Assembly (NCBI GenBank): GCA_015501585.1
Contig: JADNRY010000104.1
Span: forward strand, 1 to 64,000
Length of the DNA: 64,000 nt
Origin: Rhodocollybia butyracea
Taxonomy: Eukaryota > Basidiomycota > Agaricomycetes > Agaricales > Omphalotaceae
Direction: 5' to 3'
Below are positions 35,790 to 46,089 of the stretch, one piece after another; the stretch's first letter is position 1; every line of letters starts with the position of its first letter. The position numbers and the translations under genes were made by a program. The notes under the pieces were generated by a model. It was not told the DNA's origin, did no database searches, and saw only the letters and a program-made list of their open reading frames with translations.

Positions 35790-36600
35790 CTATAGTGGAA
35801 TTTTAACAAAGAAAACAAAAACAAAGCAAAACGAATTGCGTACCGTAGTATTTCCGTTACTTTCTTTCAAATCTCGACCTGGCTTGACCGCTGAACGTTA
35901 AATGCCAATCAAAACTACATACAATCGTAAGCCGAAAACAGATGAGTATGACGGAACTGCGTACCCGCACTTTGCTTTCGTTACTTCAAGCTATTAACAC
36001 GCCGTCTAATCAGAGTCCCAACCCTTTCGATACGTTCAACGAACGGCGCGTCCCAGTCGCAGATCCTGCTGAAAGCTAGGTGGACTGCGCGGTTGGATGA
36101 TGACGAACGAGGAAAGCCGTTGCGTCAAAGAAATTTGTCGAATACAGAGTACCGTACGTTTGACGGGACAAAAAAGGTTTATTCGGATCCGTAAAGGCTT
36201 CCCCAGCAGTCGAAAAATGTAAAAACAACGCGAAAGACGAGAGAAAAAGACGCTGAACGGCTGACTCATCCTATTGACACGAGGCTGATTTGTCGGAGGC
36301 GATACGATTGCGATACGCTACATGAAAGCTTATCTCTTACCACAACTACTACAATGGTCAAGAAAGCTGAGACTTTTGACGCGAACAAATGTCCGTCTTC
36401 TGCTTGATACTATCTGACACTGGCGTATTTAACCCTCACTAGCAACTTGTTAGTTTTTAGTAGGAGGTTTCAAGTTAATATCGTGGAGCTGCTCGTTCAA
36501 GTCTTTTGACAAGATACATTCATGATCACACCGCTATGATAGAAAAGCTATACAATGTAAAAAGGGAGAAATACTGGAAATGGTAAAGCAAAGATGAGCA
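35790..36600. promoter_or_regulatory. Upstream region of the Ubp2-like gene
   Basis: Non-coding stretch between the Ubp2-like start codon and the end of the next minus-strand gene. It would hold the promoter and 5' UTR. The word CGTACCGTAGTA at 35840-35851 and a related GTACCGTACG at about 36150 recur, but no defined element can be named. Confidence 0.4.
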
Positions 36601-36611
36601 GAAATAAATGT

Positions 36612-37780
36612 TCATATCATTCGTACCAGAGGGTCAACGCTTCCGAGGTCCAACAATACCGAGGAATTCTTCATAATCTCCAAACGAGCTGCCATTGTAA
36701 TGGCCCAAAGCGTAAAGACAGCATCGAATATCATCCATTGAAGTGCCCCACCAATGGGCATGTCCTGCCATCGTTCCTCTTGCACTGCTTTATCGACCGT
36801 GACGAACCCTTCATCAAGCACCTCCTCGACACCTATACAGCTAGGGCTGCGACCGTTCCTCCCGTTAGCCAGACGCCGAAGATAATGAACGGTGAAGTCT
36901 ACCCGACACTTTTTCCATCCTGACGTCTCTTCGACGTTGTCGGGGTGATTCCTAGCCTTTGCGGCTAGTGTAAGCGAGACAGGAGCAGTGTATTCTGAAC
37001 TCTCGCCGTTGTTCATTAGCATATCGCAGTGGTTACCCAGCCAGCTATCAAAGAGCATGATTTGAAGAAACAGCAGTGTGCTGACTTGCATCCTCCAGAT
37101 CTTATTCCGGTCCGAGGCAGTTCCCTTCTGACTATACACTTCCGTCCTCTTCTGCGTATAGTTTACTCCCCATGCCCTGTTCAAGGACCCATCTCGAAGT
37201 ACGTGCTTCAAGTTCGACAAGATAGGAACGTGATGAGTGTTAGGCTGATATTCAACCTTCCAGCACTGACTGATACGGTACGTGAACTCAGCGAGATTTG
37301 TGATGAGCCATCCACGGAGACCACCGTACTCACAGCCCCAGCCATTGCAGACCTTGAATCCCTCTGGAACAACCACATCCCGCTCATCTTCGAATATCTT
37401 GGAATAAAAATCTCGTGGTGAAGTCAAGAAACCTGCGATATCTTCGATCAGTTGATACGCTTTTCGAGACGCTAATTCTCGTTGTCTTGCCGGCCAACGA
37501 TCAATAAAACGTTGTGGGAAAGCATTGGCGACTGCACCAGCTCCACATATACCCGTAAAAAATGGGAAGGAGGGTGTACGAGGCATCAACCATTTTCCAT
37601 TCCATGTTTCGTTTGTATCATCTTCGACATCGACCATCTGATCCTTGAGAGATATCTCCTGCCACCCATTTCCATCTGCTTCTTGCAGCACTAAACAATA
37701 TCTCGATACTGTTGTATCCCGAAGAGTTCACTAAGGCAAAGGCGTCACCGATGTAAAGTTTGCCTATGTGTCCTACGCTC
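36612..37780 (-). CDS. Unrecognised protein, 5' end cut by LTR-like repeat
   Basis: A long open frame of about 359 residues ends at TGA 36614-36612. Its most upstream codon in frame is not ATG. The sequence is Trp- and Cys-containing and globular (WKVEYQPNTHHVPIL, GWKKCRVDFTVHYLRRL, LQWMIFDAVFTLWAITMAAR near the C-terminus). I do not recognise the family. Upstream, 37780-37692 remains coding-like (GKLYIGDAFALVNSSGYN) up to the point where the LTR-like copy C begins at 37781, so the original 5' exon has probably been separated from the rest. It may be a truncated gene or pseudogene. Confidence 0.55.
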
Positions 37781-40005
37781 TGACCGATAATATGCAGATT
37801 TTGCGCTTAGGCTTGTAGCCATATATTTTGACAATGTATATGTGCTACACATACAATAAGAGGGTTATATGGAGCCCGAACGTGATAATTGTAGCTAACA
37901 CTTAGTATCTCAGCGATAATACTCAGTTAGTTGTGATGATACGCCCACAAGCATAGTCTGATACTAAACTAGTGAGGATACTTGAGGTGCCCAGAGACAT
38001 CAACACTAGATTGTCAGTCTAGTTCTACCCACCCCAATGCATACACGAATCCGCATACTTGGATGTCTCAAAGTGGGATGAGTACTGGTGGCGGTGTTAC
38101 CCAGGGAAGGCATCAGAAGGGGAATGCAATCTAGTGAAAAGACGGACACCGGAGGATAAGATCTATGATTGCCTTACGGACCGGAAGGAAGATCTTAACA
38201 TGTTACGATGACTAGTCAGGTTGCGATGCGGCACAGCTGCTAGATGATTAAGCTAGGTGAATTTGATATTTGATTATTGGCCGACTATTGACTAGGAAAG
38301 TCCTACTGCAATAAACCCAATGATCTTATGGTGGATAGGCTATCGCCAAGCCACAGCTCTGACGATCCACGAGCTCTGAGCATTGTGCTAGTACACATAT
38401 CTCTGGGGTTCTTGGTATCTACTCAAAGCTAGCGAAGCGAACTATCGCTGGGAGATGTTATTATCTTAAAGGGATTGAGCTGGACTTGCTCAAACCTACC
38501 AGACAGCCTCAAGGATAAACATGCGGACATGTACCTGTGTAGAGCCATGAAACATCCGATGGAAGGAATGGTTATTTGCGGTACGAGATTCCACGAGGAC
38601 CAGAATATGTTAACACATTTTAATTTCTTTTATTTTGATACCCAAATCGGGACCGTACCTAAATTGGGACGGTTTTCTAGATAAATGTACAATATGTCTG
38701 GGCTAGAGTTTCCTTTCTTAGCTAAATTCCTCTCTTTCTTGAATTTCCATCTTACTCCGTTTCTCTCCGACTCTGTTTCATCTCTTTTCGTATTAAACTA
38801 GTAAAAACCCAGTATATAAGCATGATGTATTTATCTCATAAATCAAGTTATCTTGCCACCTCTCATAACCACCCATTGTGACAGAGTCGAAGGTCTCTTC
38901 ACCGCCGGAGTCTGCTAGTCCTCTTAATTCCCCCTGGTTTAAAAGTACCAAGTCAATCAAACACCGTAACTGGGCATTTGTTTAGGGCGCGTACAGAGTC
39001 TAGCTTTCTCTTTGAAGTTAATATTATATTCTATCTTATAAAGTTTGGATTGGTGTAATAGAAGCTTTGTAACAGCTTTTGTGCCTGCTTGAGATTGAGT
39101 TAGATCTTTTGCGTGAATCTAGTTGCTTCCTTAGAGGGGACGGCTTCTAGTAAGGAATTATTCAGCTCCAGAGTGAGGGTTCCTTAGCTAGCTCTTAACG
39201 AGTATTAGCGAGCCACTAAGATTGTGGTATGAGTTCCTAGTGATTAAGTTCACTCACAGTTTCGTAGCTTGACCCAGAGTTTGGTCAGGGACGTTACGGC
39301 ATTACGCTAGCTGGAGCCAGAGTTTGCCCAGGAGTGTTTCACAACCTCGTTTCTATTGCGCTAGCTGGAGCCAGAGTTTGCCCAGGAGTGTCCTAGTTGC
39401 GTTGTATTGGTTTTGGTTTTGGTTATCGTTGGACACACACACACACACACACGGTGTTGGAGATATTGATGTCAGGTGAGCAATCGGTATTGCTCGCCAA
39501 AGTTTCTCCTGTGGAGCCGTTAGTTTTATTTTGTGTTTTATCTTATATTTTCCCATATATTATTCCGTATATTCTCCGTAGCTGTAGTATTTAAACTCGC
39601 TTAGAATGTTATATTTCCCCTGCGCGTTTGCTAGGGCTTACTTGCTATAGACCGGAGTGAATTTAGAGCTTATTCGACGTCTTGCTTAATTCACTCCAAC
39701 ACATGGTTATTTGGTTATTTGGGTTTTCGGTCGGACATACGCGCACAACTTAGACGATAGTCTACACTAGTTCAGTTCATAGAACTTACTAGACCTTGTC
39801 GCACTATGCTAGTTCAGTTGTTTCACTACACTGGCTGGTGTAACATCTTACATTTGATATCTTAACTTTCTTTGGGGAATCTTTGACAACCCAGCCTCGC
39901 TCCCTTTAAATAAATCAATAGTCTGGTTAGGCGCGGTCTTGTATTTGTTAGGTTGTTTTCTAGCACCTTTCACATACCAGTATGAACCAAGCCAATTACC
40001 GAGCA
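37781..40005 (+). repeat. LTR-like repeat, copy C
   Basis: About 2.2 kb, with the family landmarks GGCTTGTAGCC..ATTTTGACA, CACATACAATAAGAGGGTTATATGGAGCCC, GGTGCCCAGAGACATCAACACTAG, TTAGAGGGGACGGCTTCTAG (39131) and CAGAGTTTGCCCAGGAGTG (two tandem copies, 39320-39390). It carries an (AC)n microsatellite at 39432-39450 and ends about ..ATTACCGAGCA. It interrupts the 5' part of the gene at 36612. Ends are less certain than for copy B and no target duplication is seen. Confidence 0.65.
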
Positions 40006-40648
40006 CCAAGTACATAAGTACATATGCTCTAACAAGCTCTGATTTCTGCATGTCTATCCTTGTAGAGTCTGACTTGCTCCTACTATGTCCATATCTCTGC
40101 TCTTTTATGTTAGTCATTGGCAAATTTATGTGACAGTGTGAGTATATTCTGTACTTTGTGATACAACTGTGAGTTATCCAGTAAAGTTCACAGTTTCAGG
40201 TCAATCTCCGTTGGCAACCAATAGCATCAAACAAATCACGACGGTGAGGTACACAGAGAACTTAACTGTTAAGATATATCAATGACCATCTCTGATGCCA
40301 AAAGACAACAGATATCTATGTATCTTAAATCTTGTACATACTCAACAGACCTGGAAGTATAGAAGTGCACACTGGGTACTCATACTCTAAAAGCAATATG
40401 ATATCTAAGTTGAACACTTTTCTTTTGGACCTCAACTTAGACAAAACTCAGAAATCTTAATTGAGGTTAGTAAGCCCATCTACTCATCAAGATTATCATT
40501 GTCCTGCCTTGCTGTCCTGGTTACCAGACCAAGACTGATTTGAATATCCATATATTATAAGTAGTGCATCTACATGCCAGGATTACATGCACTTTCAAAT
40601 TGCCCAGGTGGCCGTCTTCATCATTAGTTGTCTCAAGTCTTTTTCCCA

Positions 40649-42138
40649 ATGGAAGAAACCCACGTGTTTCCAGTTACACCCATTCAATATGCAGAGCAGA
40701 CTGTTCAGCCGCTTGAGGCCATAGAACTGGTTGGTCCCACATATATAGCTGTGTTGATATTAACCCATTATCTTAATTTTAATTTTTTCCAGGTTTCACT
40801 TTTTCTTTATGGTACATACTTGATCTTATGAATTAGTATCCTCAGTTCAAACTTCTGACAAATTCCATTATTTCAAGGAGTTTATACTGTCCTTTTCTGT
40901 CTTTATATTTATTTTCAAATTGTTCAACATTGTGCATATAAAAAACCAAAGTTTTATGTAATCTTCCTTTCTTTGCTCTATGTTCTTGTCACTGCTATCA
41001 CTATCCTCTATGTGGCCTCAATTAATGAATCTCTAATCTCGAGTACAATGATTGGCCTTACTTTTTCTGCATCTTTTGGCCAATCATCTAGGAATCAGCA
41101 GGAACATCCTGACTCCCACTATTTCTCTTTTCTGGGTTTAAAGTAAGTTTCTTGCTATCCTGTCATTGGAAAAAACATTTAATATTTCATTGATTTAGCT
41201 CTGCTGTGTTGACTATGACCATAATTGCAAAGTAAAATATTATCACCACTGAATCACTATTGTACTGACCTAGATTGTTTATTTGGAATACATCATTCAG
41301 CTCCATAGCAGATAGCATACTCGTGAGTAAAAACTGTCAGTTTGTTAATGTTTAGGCAACTCAGTGAGCTGGAATAGCTGCGCCGTTGTTATCACCTTTG
41401 GGAATCAAGAAAGTCAGTTATAATTCCTCCATTCATTCTCTGTACTTTAAACTTCTGTAGGTACTTTTCATGATCATTGGAGTTAACTCAATTTCAAACA
41501 GTTTTATTCTTTGCCGGTATCATCTATGAGAATCAAAAGGATAAAAATTTTGATCCTCCTTTTCTCTTGACCAATGCAGCAGACCCGGTACTTGGCATCT
41601 CTGAAATCTTTTCTCTAACATGCAGTCTTATTACCCTGGTCACAAATCTACTCCTTACTGCTCTTATAGATGTGTAATTTGGGTTTTGGGTTTCTTTGTT
41701 TGATCTAGTTTTGAATAAAGCTGGGAGAATCTTTTGGCTCATGAGAATGACCAATAAATTTCTGGATGCTAATGCTCAAATCAATCATCAAAAAATCAAG
41801 CACATTGTGGTGATCATGTAGGAATGTATGGTTTATACCTTAAAAATGTACTCACATTACTGTTTGATTTAGTATTGAGTCTGGTTGCTTGTACCCCCTC
41901 AGTCTGCTTATTGCTGCCAGCTTGGTTGTTGTGATTAGCCCAATAAAACTTATTTCTATTGCAACACAAGCGATGGTGAGGAGGCCTCTCACCCTAAGGC
42001 TACTAGTCTCCATGTGCCTGTTGTTTACTGAAAGTTGAAACACAGGGAATTGCTCCAACCTTAATTATTGTTCGAGTTGACTTGGGCTGGAGTATTGAAA
42101 ATAGTAGTTCCAGGAAGGGGTATGGTGATCTAGTTTAG
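40649..42138 (+). CDS. Seven-transmembrane protein, 10 exons (near-intact)
   Basis: Exons: 40649-40750, 40793-40811, 40878-41142, 41199-41231, 41274-41322, 41378-41460, 41502-about 41673, 41708-41817, 41873-41975, 42046-42138. All have GT..AG junctions. The product (about 340 residues) starts MEETHVFPV and has hydrophobic segments VSLFLYGVYTVLFCLYIYF, FYVIFLSLLYVLVTAITIL, SVIIPPFILCTLNFCSLFF, IFSLTCSLITLVTNLLLTA, IKHIVVIIIESGCLYPLSL and GIAPTLIIVRV. The order (SLFLYGxYxVLF, RRCYxLWxSRK, KAGRIFW, ESGxLY, GIAPTLIIVR) matches the large Agaricomycete 7TM family. One flaw: the exon 7/8 junction is one base out of phase with every canonical site I can find, so the gene may carry a frameshift or use a site I missed. 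It sits among repeats and is more AT-rich than the genes at 18-37 kb. Confidence 0.65.
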
Positions 42139-42624
42139 TTTAAGAAGTCCCAGCTACCTTTGTTGTATAGAAGGAACTGTTTTATGAATGTAATGTATTC
42201 AACCTTGGGTCATCAGGAAAAGTACATAATGCCCAGGCAAACCTAGAATATCCTGAGGTAACCCAGGAATTATCCAAATTCCTAGGCTGCCTCAGTGTCT
42301 CTCAAAGGCTCTGGTTGACCCCAGTCACCAGGGAAACCTAGGTTTGAGGCCATATCCTGGGTGTCCTCAGTCATCTTTGAGTTGTCCTGAGGTTGCCCTG
42401 GGTTGCCCTGGCTGTCCCTGAGTCTCCCTGGCTATCCCTGAGTGTCCCTGAGGTTACAATTATAAAATTACTAAGAAGTTGACAGTCTGAAGTATGACTC
42501 ATTTGTGAAGAGTGACTCCTTTTGCCTGGAGTCATTTTGAGTGAAGTCAAAAATTTAAAGTCAAAAATGACTCCACCTGACTGGAGTCATTTTTGACATA
42601 TAAATACAAGGCTCATTTTTGCCA

Positions 42625-42946
42625 TCTCCTCCCTTTACCCCAGACTCAAAAATAAGTTTCATTCATATCTCCACCAGTTTTTGCTCAATTTTGATGATAT
42701 AGGACACGTTCAGAATCGTTTATGAGTCGTCTCTATACTATATAAGTTTTAGGGCATCATTTTGTATTTTTGTTACTACCTCCTCCTCCTCACCCAAGCC
42801 CTAAAGTGAGTTTTGCTCATATCTCCATCATTTCTGACTCAATTTTTCCGTTTTAGGTTGCGTTTAGAATTGTCAATGGTCGTATCCATGCTTCGTAAGT
42901 TTCAGGGCATCATTTTGTATTTTTGTTACTACCTCCTCCTCCTCAC
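42625..42946. repeat. ~152 bp tandem repeat, left part
   Basis: Two units are recognisable by CCTCACCCAAGCCC.., CTCATATCTCCATCA, GTTTAGAATCGT and GCATCATTTTGTATTTTTG. Two further units continue at 44358-44665 after the MITE insertion, so the array was four units before it was split. Confidence 0.8.
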
Positions 42947-43050
42947 TAGAGATGTCCATGAGTCCGGATCCAAGTATACTTGGATCCGGAGTGCAAGTAC
43001 TTGTGGCCTAAAAGGCCTGACTCGTGACCCGCGGCTGACTCGTGGGAAAC

Positions 43051-43786
43051 TAGGGTTTGAAGGTCCAATCCAATTCAGTTTATTTACCAAAAATCCAATG
43101 AATCATGAATTGGACCAGTCCATAAAATACCTAAATCTGTATGAATCATAGACCTGCACTGATTGCACTGGTGCACTGGTCCAATTCATCATGGTTCATG
43201 CAGTTTAAATCAGTGCAAATTTAAACTGGTGCAGACTGGTTTAAACTGATTTAAACTGTACATGCATGATATGTAATGAGTGAAACAACATGAGAAACTA
43301 TTATAAAACATTCAAGTATCTATGCTCCAGGCTGCTTTACACTGCTCTGTTGCCATTCAGAAATGCTTTCCAGGTTTGGCAGTCATTGGTTGCCTGTTAA
43401 AACAGACCATGGGTAGTGCATTGTATCAGGACTGGCTCTCAGAATTGTTGCATGGCACTGTTTAACAGGTTATGAGTAGTCTTTCCAGGCCCAGCCTTGT
43501 ATTAGGTTTTATTTTTTGAGACCATTAGAAAATATAAATTTTATGGATAAAAGTTGAAGAAAATATACTCATTTATCTAAATTATATTTGCTATGTGGCT
43601 GTGCTGGTTTAGACCGGTTTAAACTGATTCTCTGCAGTTCACTTTTTTTCTGAGATTTTGATGAACCATGAATTGGACCAGGTTTAAACCATGGACCGGT
43701 CCATCCATCATCAGTTCATTTTGTGGTTCAGTTCAGTGCAATTCATTGGTTTTACACAGTTCATTGAATTGGACCTTCAAACCCTA
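43051..43786. mobile_element. hAT-type MITE, TAGGGTTT..AACCCTA family, copy 2, nested
   Basis: A 736 bp element with ends TAGGGTTTGAAGGTCCAAT and its exact complement, flanked by a perfect 8 bp duplication TGGGAAAC (43043-43050, 43787-43794). The interior is rich in AAACTGGT/ACCAGTTT and CAGTGCA words. It sits inside the other MITE family's element, so it is the younger insertion. Confidence 0.92.
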
Positions 43787-44014
43787 TGGGAAACAGGTCA
43801 CTGACTCGCAAGTATTACTTGCGGGTCTCACAAGTACTTGTGGATCCGCACACTAATCAAGTAGTTACAGCTATATTCACAAGTATTTACCATTATTTAC
43901 TTACATACAGTGATTGTACAGTGTATAATGCTATTAAAAACCTGTACTTTACTTGTTACACTAATTTCATACTATGGTATGAAGTAAAAATGTACTGACA
44001 GTTAGGCTTTGGAT

Positions 44015-44076
44015 TGTAGACAGCCTACGGCGATTGGGCACTAAAATAAGCGCTCAGTCGCTGTGAGCTGTCTACA
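44015..44076. repeat. Conserved internal palindrome, copy 2
   Basis: Arms start TGTAGACAGCCTACGGCGAT and end ATCGCC-like..GAGCTGTCTACA, with a few mismatches. It is the same hairpin as 18211-18272 and 45571-45631. Confidence 0.8.
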
Positions 44077-44357
44077 ACCTCAAACATGTGTGGCAGTACT
44101 TGATAAGTACTATAATAAATATGATACTATTAATTACTGTAAGTTTTGATCACCAACAACAAATATATGAGTTCATATTGCTTGCACAAGTCACACAAGT
44201 ACTTGCAAGTCAACCGAAAATTGCAAATGTCTGACTTGTGACCCGCGCCTGACCCGTGGGAAACAGATCCTGGGATCTGCGAGTCACATACTTGCGGGTT
44301 TTCCCATGGATCTTACCTGCGAGTACTTGTGAAGACTTGGACTCGTGGACATCTCTA

Positions 44358-44665
44358 CTCCTCACCCAAGCCCTAAAGTGAGTTTTACTCATATTTCCAT
44401 CATTTCTGACTTGATTTCTCCGATTTAGGGCGCGTTTAGAATCGTCTAGGACCGTCTCTATGCTTCATAAGTTTCTAGTCATTATTCCCCATGTTAATTA
44501 CCTCCCCCTGCTCACAGGCCCAAAAGTGAGTTTTATTCATATCTCCATCAGTTCTTACTCAATTTTGACGATCCAGGGCATGTTTAGAATCATTCAGAAT
44601 GGTCTATCAGTTGTCTCTATGCTCCATATGTTTCGGGTCACCATCCCCCTCCTTCCCTTGCAGTT
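44358..44665. repeat. ~152 bp tandem repeat, right part
   Basis: Units three and four of the array that begins at 42625, identified by CCCAAGCCCTAAAGTGAG, CTCATATTTCCATCA and GTTTAGAATCGTC words. Confidence 0.8.
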
Positions 44666-45236
44666 GATTACTGTACATTAAAGTTAGTAGTGTAATATGT
44701 AATATGTTGCTAAATCCATATACAAATGATTTTCTGCTTCTCGTTGATAACATGTATTGAACAGTCCAATAATACTGATTTCTGAACTGGTGCTTTTTGC
44801 TTCAGATGTTCTGGGCAGACCCCAGGGAGCCTCAGGGAGCCTCAGGGAACCCCAGGGAGCCCCAGGAAAGCTCAGGGGCATCCAGGGACATTCAGGGATC
44901 TCCAATCTAATCTAAGGCTCCCTAGGATTTAGGGGGTAGACCCTGGCACCCTGGAAGCACCTGTGGTCCCGGGGTGCACCGGGGCCCCTGGTTACACTAA
45001 GGCCATCTTGGGCCAATCTATGGTTGCCTGGGCCATAGGGATTTTTTCCTGATGGTTGTGATCTGGTCAACTCTGAGATATCCAATCATTGATCTAGTTT
45101 GTACTAGAGATGGACATGAGTCTTGATCCGCCATGCGGGTACTGGTGGAAAATAATCCTGACCTGTGACCAACCCAGACCCATGGGAAATGGGTACCTGG
45201 ATCCGCCGGATCTGGGTCATACAGGTCAATCAGCAG

Positions 45237-45945
45237 TAGAGATGTCCACGAGTCCAGGTCTCTACAGGTACTCGCAGTTAAGATCTGTGGGAAAACCTGC
45301 GAGTATGTGACCCACAGATCCCAGGATCCGTTTCCCACGGGTCCGGCGCAGGTCACAGGTCAGACTTTGGAGAATTTCAGCTGACTTGCAGGTACTTGCG
45401 GGTATTTTTATGACTTGTACAAGCAATGTAAACCCATACATTTGTTAATTAGTGCTCAAAATTTATAGTACAAGCAACAATATTTGTCAGTTAACACTCA
45501 AAACTTACAGTAATTCATAGTATCATGTTTATTATAGTACTTATCAAGTACTGGCACATATGTTTGAGGTTGTAGACAGCTCACGACGTTTGGCGCTAAT
45601 TTAAGCGCCCCATCGCCGTGAGCTGTCTACAATGTAAAACCTTTCTGTCAGTACATATTTACTTCATAACTAAGTATGAAATAATAGTAGACAGTTACAG
45701 TACAATGTTTTATAAATGGTGTGTATCATAAAACAGGTAAGTACTTTATTAATGATTATTAGTACACTCTTTGGCATAAATACACAAATACCTGCAGGTA
45801 CTTGCGAACTGGCAGGTAATTTACCTGCGAGTCAAAGATCCGTTTCCCACGGATCTTCCGCAGGTCACAAGTCAAGGCTTTTGGGCCACAGGTACTTGCG
45901 CACCGGATCCAAGTATACTTGGATCCGGACTCGTGGACATCTCTA
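45237..45945. mobile_element. hAT-type MITE, TAGAGATGTCC family, long subtype, nested
   Basis: A 709 bp element with ends TAGAGATGTCCACGAGTCC and ..GGACTCGTGGACATCTCTA, flanked by a perfect 8 bp duplication ATCAGCAG (45229-45236, 45946-45953). Relative to the copies at 17902 and 42947 it is inverted. It contains the conserved palindrome (45571-45631). Confidence 0.93.
45571..45631. repeat. Conserved internal palindrome, copy 3
   Basis: Arms TGTAGACAGCTCACGACG.. and ..CGCCGTGAGCTGTCTACA around a GGCGCTAATTTAAGCGCC centre, which is itself palindromic. Confidence 0.85.
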
Positions 45946-46089
45946 ATCAGCAGGTATTTGTACTAAAATGGCCCTTTATCAGGTCTGGAAGTACCCAAAG
46001 GATGACCTGTGACCGACCTGGACCCATGGGAATGGGTACCTGGATCCGGTGGATCCAGGTCAGACAGGTATTCCCACGTGTCGAAGCCA

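Larger units (their letters stand above)
42947..44357. mobile_element. hAT-type MITE, TAGAGATGTCC family, long subtype, interrupted
   Basis: Ends TAGAGATGTCCATGAGTCC.. and ..GGACTCGTGGACATCTCTA with a perfect 8 bp duplication CTCCTCAC (42939-42946, 44358-44365). It carries the conserved palindrome at 44015-44076. A second MITE (43051-43786) is inserted within it; without that, the element would be about 667 bp, close to the 709 bp copy at 45237-45945. Confidence 0.92.
42231..45033. mobile_element. Composite repeat with GCCCAGGCAA inverted ends and subterminal CCCTGAG words
   Basis: The left end GCCCAGGCAAACCTAGA (42231) and right end TCTATGGTTGCCTGGGC (to 45033) are imperfect inverted repeats. 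Inside them, CCCTGAG/CCCTGGCTGTCC words are dense at 42240-42460 and their complements CTCAGGGAGCC are dense at 44812-44940. Between lie a ~152 bp tandem repeat and two nested MITEs. This is the pattern of a non-autonomous DNA element with repetitive subterminal regions, but no target duplication confirms the outer ends. Confidence 0.5.
45105..46089. mobile_element. hAT-type MITE (TAGAGATGGAC), right-truncated, interrupted
   Basis: Starts TAGAGATGGACATGAGTCTTG. The interior GGATCCGCCGGATCTGGGTC and, after the nested element, GGTACCTGGATCCGG..GGTCAGACAGG resembles the 60498-60832 element. A complete MITE (45237-45945) is nested in it with a perfect duplication. The right end is missing where the LTR-like copy B starts (46090). 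Confidence 0.65.

Noticed and set aside
33813..35806. Plus-strand ORFs opposite the Ubp2-like gene
   Set aside because: They are shadows of a long coding exon on the minus strand and lack domains.
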